NCBI RefSeq assembly: GCF_049999945.1 | Contig: NZ_JBLYUB010000015.1 | Location: 123,759 to 187,758, forward strand | From: Planosporangium spinosum | GTDB lineage: Bacteria; Actinomycetota; Actinomycetes; Mycobacteriales; Micromonosporaceae | DNA length: 64,000 nt | Direction of reading: 5' to 3' | Shown here: positions 16,377 through 24,672 of the stretch, one piece after another | Numbering within the stretch: position 1 is the first letter of the stretch | How the letters are laid out: every line of letters starts with the position of its first letter | The notes under the pieces: model-generated | What the model saw: the letters and a program-made list of their open reading frames with translations, nothing else | What the model was told of the DNA's origin: nothing | Database searches by the model: none | Made by a program: the position numbers and the translations under genes

Positions 16377-17420
16377 ATGTCATTCTTCGACACTCCCGGC
16401 GTGCTGGCCGCGCACGTCGCGGACGCCCGGTCCCGCGTCGTACCGGCCGGCGTCGACCCCGCCCGGTACGACGCGGTGACGTCCCGGCTGACCTCCCTGC
16501 GCGACTGGCCCGCGGCGTTCGTCGCCACGGCGTCGGAGTACCTGGCGCGGGGTGAACGCGCCGAGGCCGCCGGCCGGTCCGTGACGGCCGGCGAGGCGTA
16601 CCGTGACGCGGCGCTGTGGTTCCACTTCGCCACCACGCTGCCGGTCCGGGCCACCGAGGCGCACGCCGCGGCCACCGACGCGATGCGCCGGTCCCTGCGC
16701 CACCTCGACCCGACGGCCGACCACGTCGCGGGAGCGGGGTTCCGGGCCACCCTGCGGCGCCCGGCCGGGGCCGACCGTCCACCGGTCGCCCTGGTGGTCG
16801 CAGGCATGGACTCCAGCCGGATCGAGTTCCACCCCATCGCCGCCGCCCTGCTGCGCCGGGGCGTGGCGACCTTCGCCCTGGACGGGCCCGGCCAGGGGGA
16901 GTTGGCCGCGACCTCGGCACCCGAGCCGGACTTCCACCCGGTCGTCGCCGCCGCGCTCGCCGCCCTCGACGGGCGCGCGGACGTCGACGCCGGCCGGGTC
17001 GGCCTGCTGGGCTTGAGCCTCGGCGGCTTCTACGGCGCCGTCGCGCTGGCCCACCACCCCCGGCTCCGGGCCGGGGTCACGGTCAGCGGCCCGTACGCGC
17101 TGTCCTGGGACGACCTGCCGCCGTTCGTGACCGGGACCCTCGCGCTGCGTACCGGGAGCGCCGACGCCGCCCGCGCGTTCGCCGGCCGGGTCCGGCTCGA
17201 TCGCGTCGCGGCGCGGATCCGGCAGCCGCTGCGGGTCGTGGACGGTGGCCGGGACGCCATCCCCGGTGTCACGAACGGGGAACGGCTGGCCCGGGAGGCG
17301 CCGCGCGGGGAGTACCTCCTCGTCCCCGAGGGCAACCACCTGCTCGGCAACGCCCGCTGGGCGTGGCTGCCGGACACGGCCGACTGGCTGGCCGACCGGT
17401 TGGGGGTCAGCTCCGGATAG
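16377..17420 (+). CDS. Alpha/beta hydrolase (esterase, FrsA/DUF1100-like)
   Basis: 347 residues with an N-terminal helical cap (about 1-115) and an alpha/beta-hydrolase core. The nucleophile elbow is GLSLGG; a catalytic Asp is probably in VVDGGRDAIPG and the His in PEGNHLLGN. The long helical N-terminus and the MDSSRIEF oxyanion segment resemble 2,6-dihydroxypseudooxynicotine hydrolase and related C-C or ester hydrolases. AGGACAGG lies just before the ATG, and the eight-base gap to the XRE gene indicates co-transcription. The last 14 bases overlap the end of the convergent MocR gene. The substrate is unknown. Confidence 0.82.
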   Translation: MSFFDTPGVLAAHVADARSRVVPAGVDPARYDAVTSRLTSLRDWPAAFVATASEYLARGERAEAAGRSVTAGEAYRDAALWFHFATTLPVRATEAHAAATDAMRRSLRHLDPTADHVAGAGFRATLRRPAGADRPPVALVVAGMDSSRIEFHPIAAALLRRGVATFALDGPGQGELAATSAPEPDFHPVVAAALAALDGRADVDAGRVGLLGLSLGGFYGAVALAHHPRLRAGVTVSGPYALSWDDLPPFVTGTLALRTGSADAARAFAGRVRLDRVAARIRQPLRVVDGGRDAIPGVTNGERLAREAPRGEYLLVPEGNHLLGNARWAWLPDTADWLADRLGVSSG

Positions 17421-18831
17421 CCCGCGCCAACCGGCGTACCCCCTCGTCGAGGACGTCCGGCGGCGCGGCGGCGAACGTCAGGCGCAGGTGGGGTGCGGGC
17501 GGCTCGCCGGCGTACCACGGTCGCCCGGGGAACACGACCACCTGCTCGGCCGCTGCCGCGGCGGTCACCTCGACGTCGTCGAGCCCGTCGGGCAGGCGTA
17601 CCCACAGGTGCAGGCCGCCGCCGGGCACCGTGTCCGGTACGAGTTCGGGCAGGTGCCGTCGCAGCGCCGCGATCAGCGCGTCCCGCCGTGCCCGCAGCGC
17701 CGCGCGTAGCGCCCGCCGGTGGCGCAGCCAGGCCGGCGACGTGACGAAGTCCAGCGCGGCCTGCTGCAACGGGCCGGCGACGAAAAAATCGTCGAGTACC
17801 CGGGCCGAGCGCAGCCGAGCCCCGGCGGCCCCCCGCGCGCCGATCGCCGCGACCCGCAGCCCGGGCGCCGCCGACTTGGTCAGCGACCGCAGGTACACGA
17901 CGTGGCCGTGCGGGTCGTCGGCGGCCAGCGGTGGCGGCGGGTCGCCGTCGACGGCCAGGTCGCGGGCGTAGTCGTCCTCGATCAGGAACGCTCCGGCTCT
18001 CCGGATCGCCTCGGCGACCGCCGCGCGCCGGGCCGGGTCGAGTGTCGCGCCGTGCGGGTTGGCGTACAGCGGCTGGCAGTAGAACAGCCGGGCACCGGTG
18101 CGGGCCAGCGCCGTGGCGAGCAGCTCCGGCCGGACGCCGCCGGCGTCGGCGGGTACCGGGACGACGGTGAGCCCGGCGGCCCGCGCGGCGGCGAGCGCGC
18201 CGAGGTAGGTGGGCGACTCGACCAGGATCGTCTCGCCGGGTACGGCGAGGGCGCGGAACGCCGTCGACAGCGCCGCCTGCCCGCCCGGGCAGACCACCAT
18301 GTCGTCGGCGCGTAGGCCCCCGCCGGCCTCCCGGGCGAACCAGGCCCGCAGGTCCGCGCGCCCCTCGACCGGCCCGCGCTGCCACGCCGCCGGGTGCCGG
18401 GCGGCCCGGGCCAGTGCGGCGCCGAGCGCGGCGACCGGTTGCAGGTCCTCGTCGAGGTACCCGCCGGAGAGTGGGATCGCGCCGGGGCGGGGGACCGCGA
18501 GCAGCGCCTGCATCGTCTCCTCGCCGGCGGGCCGGGCGCCGAGCGCGACGGCCTGCCACTCCAGGTCGGGCCGTTCCGGTTGCCCGGTTTCGCTTCCGGC
18601 TTGCCGCTGTTCGCTTCCGGCTTGCCGCGCCACGAAGGTGCCCTGGCCCGGCCGGGCTTCGACCAGTCCTTCGGCGGCCAGGGTGCGGACCGCCCGCGTG
18701 ACGGTCACCGGGGAGGCGCCGTGCCGGGTGGTCAGTTCGCGGACCGACGGCAGGCGGCTACCGGGCGCGGCGGAAGCGGCCAGGGCCCGGAGCTCTCGGA
18801 TAACGCGTCCGGCTGCGTTATCATCATTCAT
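17407..18831 (-). CDS. MocR-type GntR/aminotransferase regulator
   Basis: A 474-residue fusion. A GntR winged helix (about 5-70, SRLPSVRELTTRHGASPVTVTRAVRTLAAEGLV) is joined by a Gln/Gly linker (about 70-95, a repeated RQAGSE) to an aspartate-aminotransferase fold. The PLP-binding Lys is in SLTKSAAPGLR, with EDDYARDL and PGGQAAL upstream of it. MocR proteins sense PLP or amino compounds and often control a divergent transporter or PLP gene. The divergent neighbour here is an EamA exporter whose start codon overlaps its own. A palindrome ATAACGC-N8-GCGTTAT lies within the first 32 bases of this gene. Confidence 0.9.
   Translation of the reverse strand: MNDDNAAGRVIRELRALAASAAPGSRLPSVRELTTRHGASPVTVTRAVRTLAAEGLVEARPGQGTFVARQAGSEQRQAGSETGQPERPDLEWQAVALGARPAGEETMQALLAVPRPGAIPLSGGYLDEDLQPVAALGAALARAARHPAAWQRGPVEGRADLRAWFAREAGGGLRADDMVVCPGGQAALSTAFRALAVPGETILVESPTYLGALAAARAAGLTVVPVPADAGGVRPELLATALARTGARLFYCQPLYANPHGATLDPARRAAVAEAIRRAGAFLIEDDYARDLAVDGDPPPPLAADDPHGHVVYLRSLTKSAAPGLRVAAIGARGAAGARLRSARVLDDFFVAGPLQQAALDFVTSPAWLRHRRALRAALRARRDALIAALRRHLPELVPDTVPGGGLHLWVRLPDGLDDVEVTAAAAAEQVVVFPGRPWYAGEPPAPHLRLTFAAAPPDVLDEGVRRLARAIRS
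18800..18821. promoter_or_regulatory. Candidate MocR operator
   Basis: Perfect inverted repeat ATAACGC-N8-GCGTTAT. A further TAACGC half-site begins 23 bases beyond its end. It lies at the beginning of the mocR-type gene and just before the divergent EamA gene. MocR/GabR proteins bind direct or inverted half-sites in such positions; the assignment is inference. Confidence 0.5.
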
Positions 18832-19858
18832 GAGAGATCAGAGTAACGCTACCGGTGCTGGGCGGGTAACGGGTATCGGGCGGGACCGGGTGACGGGTAT
18901 CGCCCTCGGGGCGCTCGGCGTCCTCGCGTTCAGCCTGTCGCTGCCCGCCACCCGGGTCGCCGTCGCCACCCTGGACCCGTGGCTGGTCGCGTTCGGGCGG
19001 GCCGCCGGCGCCGGTGCGCTCGCCTGCGGGTACCTGTGGCTGACCCGCGCGCCGCGGCCCACGCCCGCGCAGTGGCGCCGGCTGGTCCTGGTCGCCGCCG
19101 GGGTGGTCGTCGGGTTTCCGCTGTTCACCTCGCTGGCCCTGGAGGCCCGGACCGCCGCGCACGGCGCCGTCGTCATCGCCGTACTGCCGGCCGTGACCGC
19201 GGTCTTGGCGGTGGTACGGGCGGGGGAGCGCCCACCGGCGGCGTTCTGGGCCGCCGGTGCCGCCGGGCTCGTCGCGGTGCTCGGCTTTCTCGCCGTCAGT
19301 GGTGCGGTGTCCGGCTCGTTCTCGTCGGCGGACCTGTTCCTGCTCGCCGCCGTGGCGCTGTGCGGCCTCGGGTACGCCGAGGGCGGCGCGCTCGCCCGTG
19401 ACCTCGGCGGCGCCCGGACGATCTGCTGGGCGCTCGTACTGTCCCTGCCGGTGACCGTGCCGGTCACCGCCGTGACGGTGCTCGCGCGGGTTCCGCGTGC
19501 TGATGCCGCCGGGTGGCTCGGCTTCGGGTACCTGACCGTGGTGTCGATGTTCCTCGGCTTCTTCGCCTGGTACGCCGGGCTCGCCCGGGGCGGCGTGGCC
19601 CGGGTCGGCCAGATCCAGCTCGCCCAGCCGGTCCTGACGCTGGGCTGGTCGGCGGTGCTGCTGCACGAGCCGGTCACCGGCCCGGCGGTCGGTGTCGCGC
19701 TGCTGGTGCTCGGCTGTGTCGCCCTCACGCAGCGGAGCCGTACGGTCAGCTCACGTGGAGGTGGGATGCGATGGCGTCGCCGATCCCCTGCTGTACCGCC
19801 GGGTCCTGCATCGCCTTCAGGATCGACACGTCTACCTGATCCTGGGTCGGTGCGGTGA
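18830..19858 (+). CDS. EamA/DMT-family membrane exporter
   Basis: About 342 residues with ten hydrophobic segments in two EamA repeats (first from ALGALGVLAFSLSL to FLAVSGAVSG, second from DLFLLAAVALCGLGYAEGG to ALLVLGCVALTQ). DMT-family carriers export amino acids or other metabolites. The divergent MocR regulator is a typical partner for such a gene. The ATG overlaps the regulator's start codon on the other strand; a GTG 20 codons downstream would still keep all membrane segments and leave room for a promoter. After the last membrane helix the frame continues for about 45 Arg/Ser/Pro-rich residues into the convergent GH25-like gene; this tail is not family-like. Confidence 0.85.
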   Translation: MRDQSNATGAGRVTGIGRDRVTGIALGALGVLAFSLSLPATRVAVATLDPWLVAFGRAAGAGALACGYLWLTRAPRPTPAQWRRLVLVAAGVVVGFPLFTSLALEARTAAHGAVVIAVLPAVTAVLAVVRAGERPPAAFWAAGAAGLVAVLGFLAVSGAVSGSFSSADLFLLAAVALCGLGYAEGGALARDLGGARTICWALVLSLPVTVPVTAVTVLARVPRADAAGWLGFGYLTVVSMFLGFFAWYAGLARGGVARVGQIQLAQPVLTLGWSAVLLHEPVTGPAVGVALLVLGCVALTQRSRTVSSRGGGMRWRRRSPAVPPGPASPSGSTRLPDPGSVR

Positions 19859-20750
19859 CCGCCTGGAGCGCGTCGAGCTTGGCGCTCAACTGGTCGAGCT
19901 TCGTGTTCAGTTGGGCGAGCGTCGCAATCAGCTGGTCGAGTTTCACGTTCGCTCGGATGAGCGGGCCCTCCACGGCCTTCGCCATCCAGGACTGCCCGGA
20001 AATCCACGGCTCGGTTCCGGTGTACGGCGCACTGAATGCCAGGTCGGCTTCTCCGGCCACGTTCGCACCTCCGATAATGATTCCACGGAACTGGTCGCCG
20101 GTTCCGCGATAGGCGTTGGCGTCGCAGGTGGGCTGCGATCCGATCGTGGTGCTGCTGCCGTACTGGAGAATGATCGGCGTGCGGCCGGAATACGGACTCC
20201 AGCCGGCGTCGTCGTCGCCCCGGTACGCCTGCCGGTAGGGCACGGCGGGATTGGTGCCGTAGGCGGACGCCCACAATGGATCATTGCCGGGAATGCTGTT
20301 TCCGTAGGCCCATCGTGGCGCGTAGAGGACGACCCATTTTCCGGTCGCGCTGCGCAGCAGGCCGCACGCCTGCACCCCGTACTGCGGAGCCACGTCGTCA
20401 TAACCCCAGTGCTCCAGGTCGACCTGGACGAAGAACTCGCGCCGGCCACGCCACCACGGCGTCTGCGCGTCGAGGTACGACACGAAGTAGTTGACCTGGG
20501 CCTGGATGCTCCCGTGGCCGTTGTTGCCCGGGGTGCGGACTACGATGTACGCCCCTACCAGGGGAATTCCGGCCGCGGCGGCCCGGTTGAGCGCGTCTCC
20601 GTAGTGGGCGTGCCGGATCTGGGTGCCCTCGGTGGCCTTGTGGGTGAAGAACGAGATCCCGTCGCGGGCCGCAGCGGTCAGGTCCATCGGACCCCGGTCC
20701 CAGTCGTAGTCGGACGCGTCAATCCCAGCCGAAAATCGGCATGGCGGCAT
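19746..20750 (-). CDS. GH25-like lysozyme-fold protein with C-terminal coiled coil
   Basis: About 334 residues. A GH25-like barrel begins at GIDASDYDWDRG and includes FFTHKATEGT, VQVDLEHWGYDD with the acidic pair, VLYAPRWAYG and ILQYGSSTTIG..CDANAYRG. The C-terminal 90 residues hold a heptad coiled coil (KLDQLIATLAQLNTKLDQL). There is no signal peptide, so phage-like or non-classical export is possible. AGGAGG precedes the start region but is only two bases from the in-frame ATG. At the better distance (10 bases) an out-of-frame ATG encodes MPIFGWD and then a stop. The 5' end may therefore carry a frameshift. The gene overlaps the EamA gene tail by 113 bases. Confidence 0.72.
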   Translation of the reverse strand: MPPCRFSAGIDASDYDWDRGPMDLTAAARDGISFFTHKATEGTQIRHAHYGDALNRAAAAGIPLVGAYIVVRTPGNNGHGSIQAQVNYFVSYLDAQTPWWRGRREFFVQVDLEHWGYDDVAPQYGVQACGLLRSATGKWVVLYAPRWAYGNSIPGNDPLWASAYGTNPAVPYRQAYRGDDDAGWSPYSGRTPIILQYGSSTTIGSQPTCDANAYRGTGDQFRGIIIGGANVAGEADLAFSAPYTGTEPWISGQSWMAKAVEGPLIRANVKLDQLIATLAQLNTKLDQLSAKLDALQAVTAPTQDQVDVSILKAMQDPAVQQGIGDAIASHLHVS

Positions 20751-20759
20751 CACCTCCTG

Positions 20760-21480
20760 GACGGAGATTCTTTCGGCATTTCGGTGAGGGTCCGTGTCGA
20801 TTTTTGCGTCGGGTGTCCGGGGCCGGTTCGGGGTTGGTGCCCGCGTCGGGTTTTCGCTCGGGGGCTTCGTGGCGGGTTTCGCTGCGGATCGAGGTGTGCG
20901 GTCCGCCTGGCTCCGGTCGTGGATTCCGCTCTGGTCGCCGTCGCGATCTCGCCGCGGTGCGGGAGGAAATTATCTGGTTGTCATTCGACGCTGAAGCGCT
21001 GCTGCGGATGGCTGGCGGTGCCAGGGGAACCTGGAATATGTTTCGCGGTTGTCGCCGGTGGCCCGCGTCGGGGGCGGGTGTGTCGGTCCGAACCGGGTCC
21101 CGCATGATGGCCTGAAATGGCCGACGTGAATTGAAAAAATATATCGTCGGCTACTGTGACGGGTCAAGAGTGTGGCGCCGGTGAGTGCCTGACGAGATCA
21201 ATTCATGGTGGGAATCGCGCGTCAGATCCGAGTCCGGTGAGTGGAGGGTTGTGACCTTGCCGGGTCTGTGATGTGGCAGTCTGGTCGCCGCGTTCGAGCG
21301 GCGGCCGCGGGGTGGACTGCCCCGTCGGGGCTGGTCGGTGCCGGTGCGGAGCTGACATCACTAACGGAGAAGATTGACGCTAGTAGATTTTCGGTAGATC
21401 GTCGCGCTGCCGGTCGAGGCACGTTACGTTACCTCCGTCCATGCCGCGATTCGCGTACGCGGGTAAAGGAGGGGGTGGCG
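20760..21480. other. Gene-poor 720-base gap
   Basis: No frame here gives a protein I can recognise. The plus strand is unusually rich in G and T between 20760 and 21120 and contains A/T-rich bits (for example GAAAAAATATATCG at about 21127) that stand out from the surrounding DNA. It may hold the promoter of the GH25-like gene on one side and of the small orphan gene on the other. I see no hairpin or repeat of note. Confidence 0.4.
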
Positions 21481-21747
21481 GTGGCAGTACTGGGTAGCGT
21501 CGTCACGTACGGCATCAGCGCCGCGGACGAGAAGGCGTTCCAGTGGCGGTCGTCGGTGACCGGCCAACTGCCCGGCCAAGCCCATCCGGTCGCCGGTGAC
21601 GAGGTCTCCGCCCTGGTCGTCAAGCACTACGGGGGCGAGCCCGGCGCCGAGATGGCCGACCTGGTGGTCGAGATCGACGGCATCGGCGCGCACTGGGTCG
21701 GCGGCGTGCCGCAGGGAGCCAAGGGCGAACAGGGCAAGTGGTGGTAG
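21481..21747 (+). CDS. Small protein of unknown function
   Basis: 88 residues from a GTG that lies eight bases after AAGGAGG; another GTG two codons earlier is too close to that box. The sequence has an N-terminal VLGSVVTYGIS, a basic/aromatic block AFQWRSSVTGQLPG, an acidic stretch EMADLVVEIDGIG and a Lys/Trp end. No signal peptide, membrane helix or Cys is present. I do not recognise a family. The very good ribosome-binding site and typical codon use make it a probable gene. It is separated by 148 bases from the secreted peptidase. Confidence 0.6.
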   Translation: MAVLGSVVTYGISAADEKAFQWRSSVTGQLPGQAHPVAGDEVSALVVKHYGGEPGAEMADLVVEIDGIGAHWVGGVPQGAKGEQGKWW

Positions 21748-21895
21748 CGGCACCTGCTCGTCGCTGAGGGGTTCGCGGTGGCCGCCGTCCGGCTGAGTCG
21801 TAGCCGTACCCCGATGTAGGGATAATCCCCGATGCCCTGGAGCCATCGGTACACGACGATGGCAGGACGACCAGTCGTCCCAGGGGAGGGTACCG

Positions 21896-23512
21896 ATGGA
21901 AGGTCCAGCGAGGCGCGTGCGGTGGCGGGTCCGGGCGGCGATCGCCGTAGGGGTCGCCGCCGTGCTGCTGGCGCAACCTGCGGTCGCCGCGGCGGCCGCC
22001 ACCCCGGCGGCGCGGCCAGCCGCGCCACCGGTCACCTGGGGCACCTGCCCCACCGACGTCCTTGCCGAGCTACCGGCGGCCGATCGGAACAGGTACAGCT
22101 GCGCGACGTACGACGTTCCGCTCGACTACGCGCACCCGGCAGCCGGTACGGTCGGTCTGGCCCTGCTGCGCCGCGCGGCCGACGACCCGGGCAGGCGGCT
22201 CGGGTCCCTGTTCTCCAACCCGGGCGGCCCGGGCGGCAGCGGGTACACCATGCCCGTCGCGCTCGCCGCCCTGCTGCCCGAGGTGGGGCGGCGCTTCGAC
22301 CTCATCGGTTTCGACCCGCGCGGTGTGGGCCGCAGCGCGCCGGTGCGCTGCTTCACCACCGAGGAGGACGCGACAGCGGTCTTCGACAAGATCGTCGGCG
22401 TGCCGGTGACCGGCCCGGAGATCGCGTCGACGATGCAGGGCAACAGGGAGTTCACGAACGCGTGCGCGGCGAACGCCGGACCGCTGCTCGCTCATGTGTC
22501 CACAGTGAACGTGGTGCGGGACCTGGACCTGATGCGCGCCGCCGTGGGCGACAGCCGGCTCAACTACCTCGGCTTCTCGTACGGGACGCTGATCGGGGCC
22601 ACCTACGCCAACCTGTACCCGCAGCGGGTCCGCGCGATGGTGCTCGACGGCAACGTCGACCCGGCCCTGCGTACCAGCAACGGACTGGAGTACCTGCACC
22701 AGCGCGCCGCCGGGCAGGAGGAGGTGGTGAACGCCTTCCTCGCGCTGTGCGACCAGGCCGGCAGCCGGTGCGCGTTCAGCGACGGGGACCCGGCGGCCAC
22801 GTTCGCCGAGATCCGCCAGCGGCTGCGCCGGGGGCCGGTGGACGTACCGGCTCTCGGCTTCACGGTCACGTTGAGCATGTTCACTGACTACGTGGCGGGC
22901 TCGTTGTACTCCGCGGACGCGTACCCCGAACTGGCGGCGAACCTGCAGCTGCTGTACGAGGCGATCCACCCCGGCGCGACGCCTCCGTCGGCTGCCGCGC
23001 GGGCGGCGGGTAGCCGGTGGAGCACACCGGCGGCCGGCGCCGGGCTGCGTGACGTGCGGCCCGACACTCCGTACACCGGCAACGACGCCGGGATCAGCGT
23101 GAACTGCTCCGACGAGCCGTTCGGCCGGGTACCCGCGCTGCACCCGGCCGCCGCTGAGCTGTGGGAGCGTCAGTCGCCGACCGTCGGCCGCACGCACGCG
23201 TTCAGCCAGGTGGCCTGCGCGACATGGCCGGTCGACCGGCCGGAGCGCTACAGCGGACCGTGGAACCGGAAGACGGCCAACCCGGTCCTGCTGTTCGGCA
23301 ACTACCACGACCCGGCCACCAACTACCACTTCAACCAGCGGATGGCCGCGGAGCTGGGCAACGACCGGCTGGTCAGCGTCGACGCCTTCGGCCACGCCAT
23401 CCTGGGCGGCCAGAGCGTATGCGCTGATTCGATCGCGCTGCGGTACCTGGTCGACCTGGCGGTACCGCCGGCCGGTACGGTCTGCCAGCCCGACCACCAA
23501 CCATTCGAATAG
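21896..23512 (+). CDS. Secreted alpha/beta hydrolase, tripeptidyl aminopeptidase type
   Basis: 538 residues with an N-terminal signal peptide (RRVRWRVRAAIAVGVAAVLLAQPAVA). The oxyanion segment NPGGPGGSGY, GFDPRGVGRS, the nucleophile elbow GFSYGT and the Asp/His pair near FGNYHDPATNYHF and DAFGHAILG make up the alpha/beta-hydrolase core. The last 100 residues match the TAP-like C-terminal domain, with conserved Cys (NCSDEPF, VACATWP, SVCADS). Such enzymes release tripeptides or act as secreted peptidases. GGGGAGGG lies six bases before the ATG. It is monocistronic with its own terminator. Confidence 0.9.
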   Translation: MEGPARRVRWRVRAAIAVGVAAVLLAQPAVAAAAATPAARPAAPPVTWGTCPTDVLAELPAADRNRYSCATYDVPLDYAHPAAGTVGLALLRRAADDPGRRLGSLFSNPGGPGGSGYTMPVALAALLPEVGRRFDLIGFDPRGVGRSAPVRCFTTEEDATAVFDKIVGVPVTGPEIASTMQGNREFTNACAANAGPLLAHVSTVNVVRDLDLMRAAVGDSRLNYLGFSYGTLIGATYANLYPQRVRAMVLDGNVDPALRTSNGLEYLHQRAAGQEEVVNAFLALCDQAGSRCAFSDGDPAATFAEIRQRLRRGPVDVPALGFTVTLSMFTDYVAGSLYSADAYPELAANLQLLYEAIHPGATPPSAAARAAGSRWSTPAAGAGLRDVRPDTPYTGNDAGISVNCSDEPFGRVPALHPAAAELWERQSPTVGRTHAFSQVACATWPVDRPERYSGPWNRKTANPVLLFGNYHDPATNYHFNQRMAAELGNDRLVSVDAFGHAILGGQSVCADSIALRYLVDLAVPPAGTVCQPDHQPFE

Positions 23513-23524
23513 GGCGCGGGTACG

Positions 23525-23550
23525 GGTGGCGGGCCGCCGGGCCCGCCACC
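23525..23550 (+). terminator. Terminator of the peptidase gene
   Basis: Perfect 10-bp inverted repeat GGTGGCGGGC / GCCCGCCACC with a 6-nt loop, 12 bases after the stop codon. Confidence 0.75.
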
Positions 23551-23689
23551 CTCCGTCGTTGTGTGCGGTGTGGCGGATCGCGTCGACGATGGCGCGGCGC
23601 GAATACGTGTGCCGGCGGCTTGGCATTGCCCCGGGCCGCCCGCTGGGTCAGCGGACCGAACAGCGCGGGCGGGTGCCATTCGTGGCGCT

Positions 23690-23929
23690 TCAGCGCCCGG
23701 CTGGCTGTTGCCGGCTGCGATCGGCCACGATGGCTCTGCCGCCCCGGCGCTGGACAACCACGCCGAGCACGTCGAGACGGCTGAGCGCTGCCTTGATCGG
23801 CTGTACGCTCACGCCGTAGTGCTCGGCCAGCTCTGTCTGGGTGGGCAGACGGGTGTTCGGCAGCCACTCGCCTGCATCGATGCGGCGCCGCAGATCCGCT
23901 TGAATGCGTAAGTATTCGGCTTCCGGCAT
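23690..23929 (-). CDS. Short GntR-family DNA-binding protein (paralogue A)
   Basis: 79 residues that are almost only a GntR winged helix: EYLRIQADLRRRIDAGEWLPNTRLPTQ followed by ELAEHYGVSVQPIKAALSRLDVLGVV. There is no effector domain. It is clearly paralogous to the next gene upstream on the same strand (shared QADLRRRI/EADLRRRI, LPT-x-x-ELA, YGVS-x-QP). The start at MPEAEYLR was chosen because the paralogue begins the same way (MPEEPAYR). Such short GntR proteins are frequent in actinomycete integrative elements. Confidence 0.75.
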   Translation of the reverse strand: MPEAEYLRIQADLRRRIDAGEWLPNTRLPTQTELAEHYGVSVQPIKAALSRLDVLGVVVQRRGGRAIVADRSRQQPAGR

Positions 23930-24005
23930 GGCGAAGAACCCCATGGTTGGCTGTGGACGGCGCGGCACCGCTCGTTGAGCTTTGCCAATGCTGACCCGGC
24001 CTCTG

Positions 24006-24248
24006 TCAGTCGGATGAACCGCGCCGCTGTTCCTCGTCGGCGACGAGCGGTCGACCTCCCATGCGCAGGACGACGACGCCGGCGCTCTCCAGCCGGGTCA
24101 GGGCCTGTCGAACTGGTTGCAGCGACACGCCGTACTCGTTCGCGAGTTCCTGATAGGTGGGCAGCCGTCCGCCCGGTGGCCACTCGCCATCCCGGATGCG
24201 GCGGCGCAGGTCGGCCTCGATACGGCGGTACGCGGGTTCTTCGGGCAT
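24006..24248 (-). CDS. Short GntR-family DNA-binding protein (paralogue B)
   Basis: 80 residues, again only the GntR winged helix (AYRRIEADLRRRIRDGEWPPGGRLPTY, then ELANEYGVSLQPVRQALTRLESAGVVVLR) plus a short acidic tail. A palindromic operator array lies about 65-120 bases upstream, so autoregulation is plausible. The following gene on this strand is its paralogue, 76 bases further. Without an effector domain it may respond by dimerisation or protein contact only. Confidence 0.78.
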   Translation of the reverse strand: MPEEPAYRRIEADLRRRIRDGEWPPGGRLPTYQELANEYGVSLQPVRQALTRLESAGVVVLRMGGRPLVADEEQRRGSSD

Positions 24249-24312
24249 GGTCGTGGAACTCCCTAGTCGGCTCCACGATTCGACCACGCGAGGATCCCGC
24301 GTTCAAGCTCTC

Positions 24313-24366
24313 GACATGTTAAGTGATCTTCAACCTAACATGTTGGGCTGTTGACCCAACATGTTG
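24313..24366. promoter_or_regulatory. Array of three ACATGTT palindromic sites
   Basis: AACATGTT occurs twice, exactly 21 bases apart, each an 8-bp palindrome. They are flanked so that AACATGTTGGG and CCCAACATGTT also form a larger 11-bp inverted repeat. A third site (GACATGTTA) lies 24 bases to the left. Two helical turns of spacing is what cooperative dimers bind. The array is between the GntR paralogue B and the small-gene operon. It is A/T-rich compared with its surroundings and probably contains their promoters. Confidence 0.6.
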
Positions 24367-24672
24367 AGTTGTGCCAGTCTGGGCGGCGAGAGCGGCCTGC
24401 GTTCCTAGTCGGCAAACTCGGGCGACGTCGCTCTCGACCCCGTTTCTCCTGATCAACGCCTTGGGATTCGGGTGGATGGGCGCCGCGCTCGACGCTTGCC
24501 GTTTCCTTCAGGGTTCCGGCTGCGCCGCGCCGGTTGCTCGGCGCATCGGGTCGGCGCCGGACCTCATCGGGTACTTCTCGTGAGGCTTGGCGCCGACTCC
24601 CCGAGACGAGGGTGACGGGCCGCTGTGGGTGGCCGGTGCCCGTACCGATCTGCTCCGGTGGAGGTGAACGCA

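Noticed and set aside
20741..21115. 124-codon plus-strand ORF in the gene-poor gap
   Set aside because: No good start signal, Arg/Gly-rich sequence without a pattern, and overlap with the GH25-like gene start. I could not support it as a gene.
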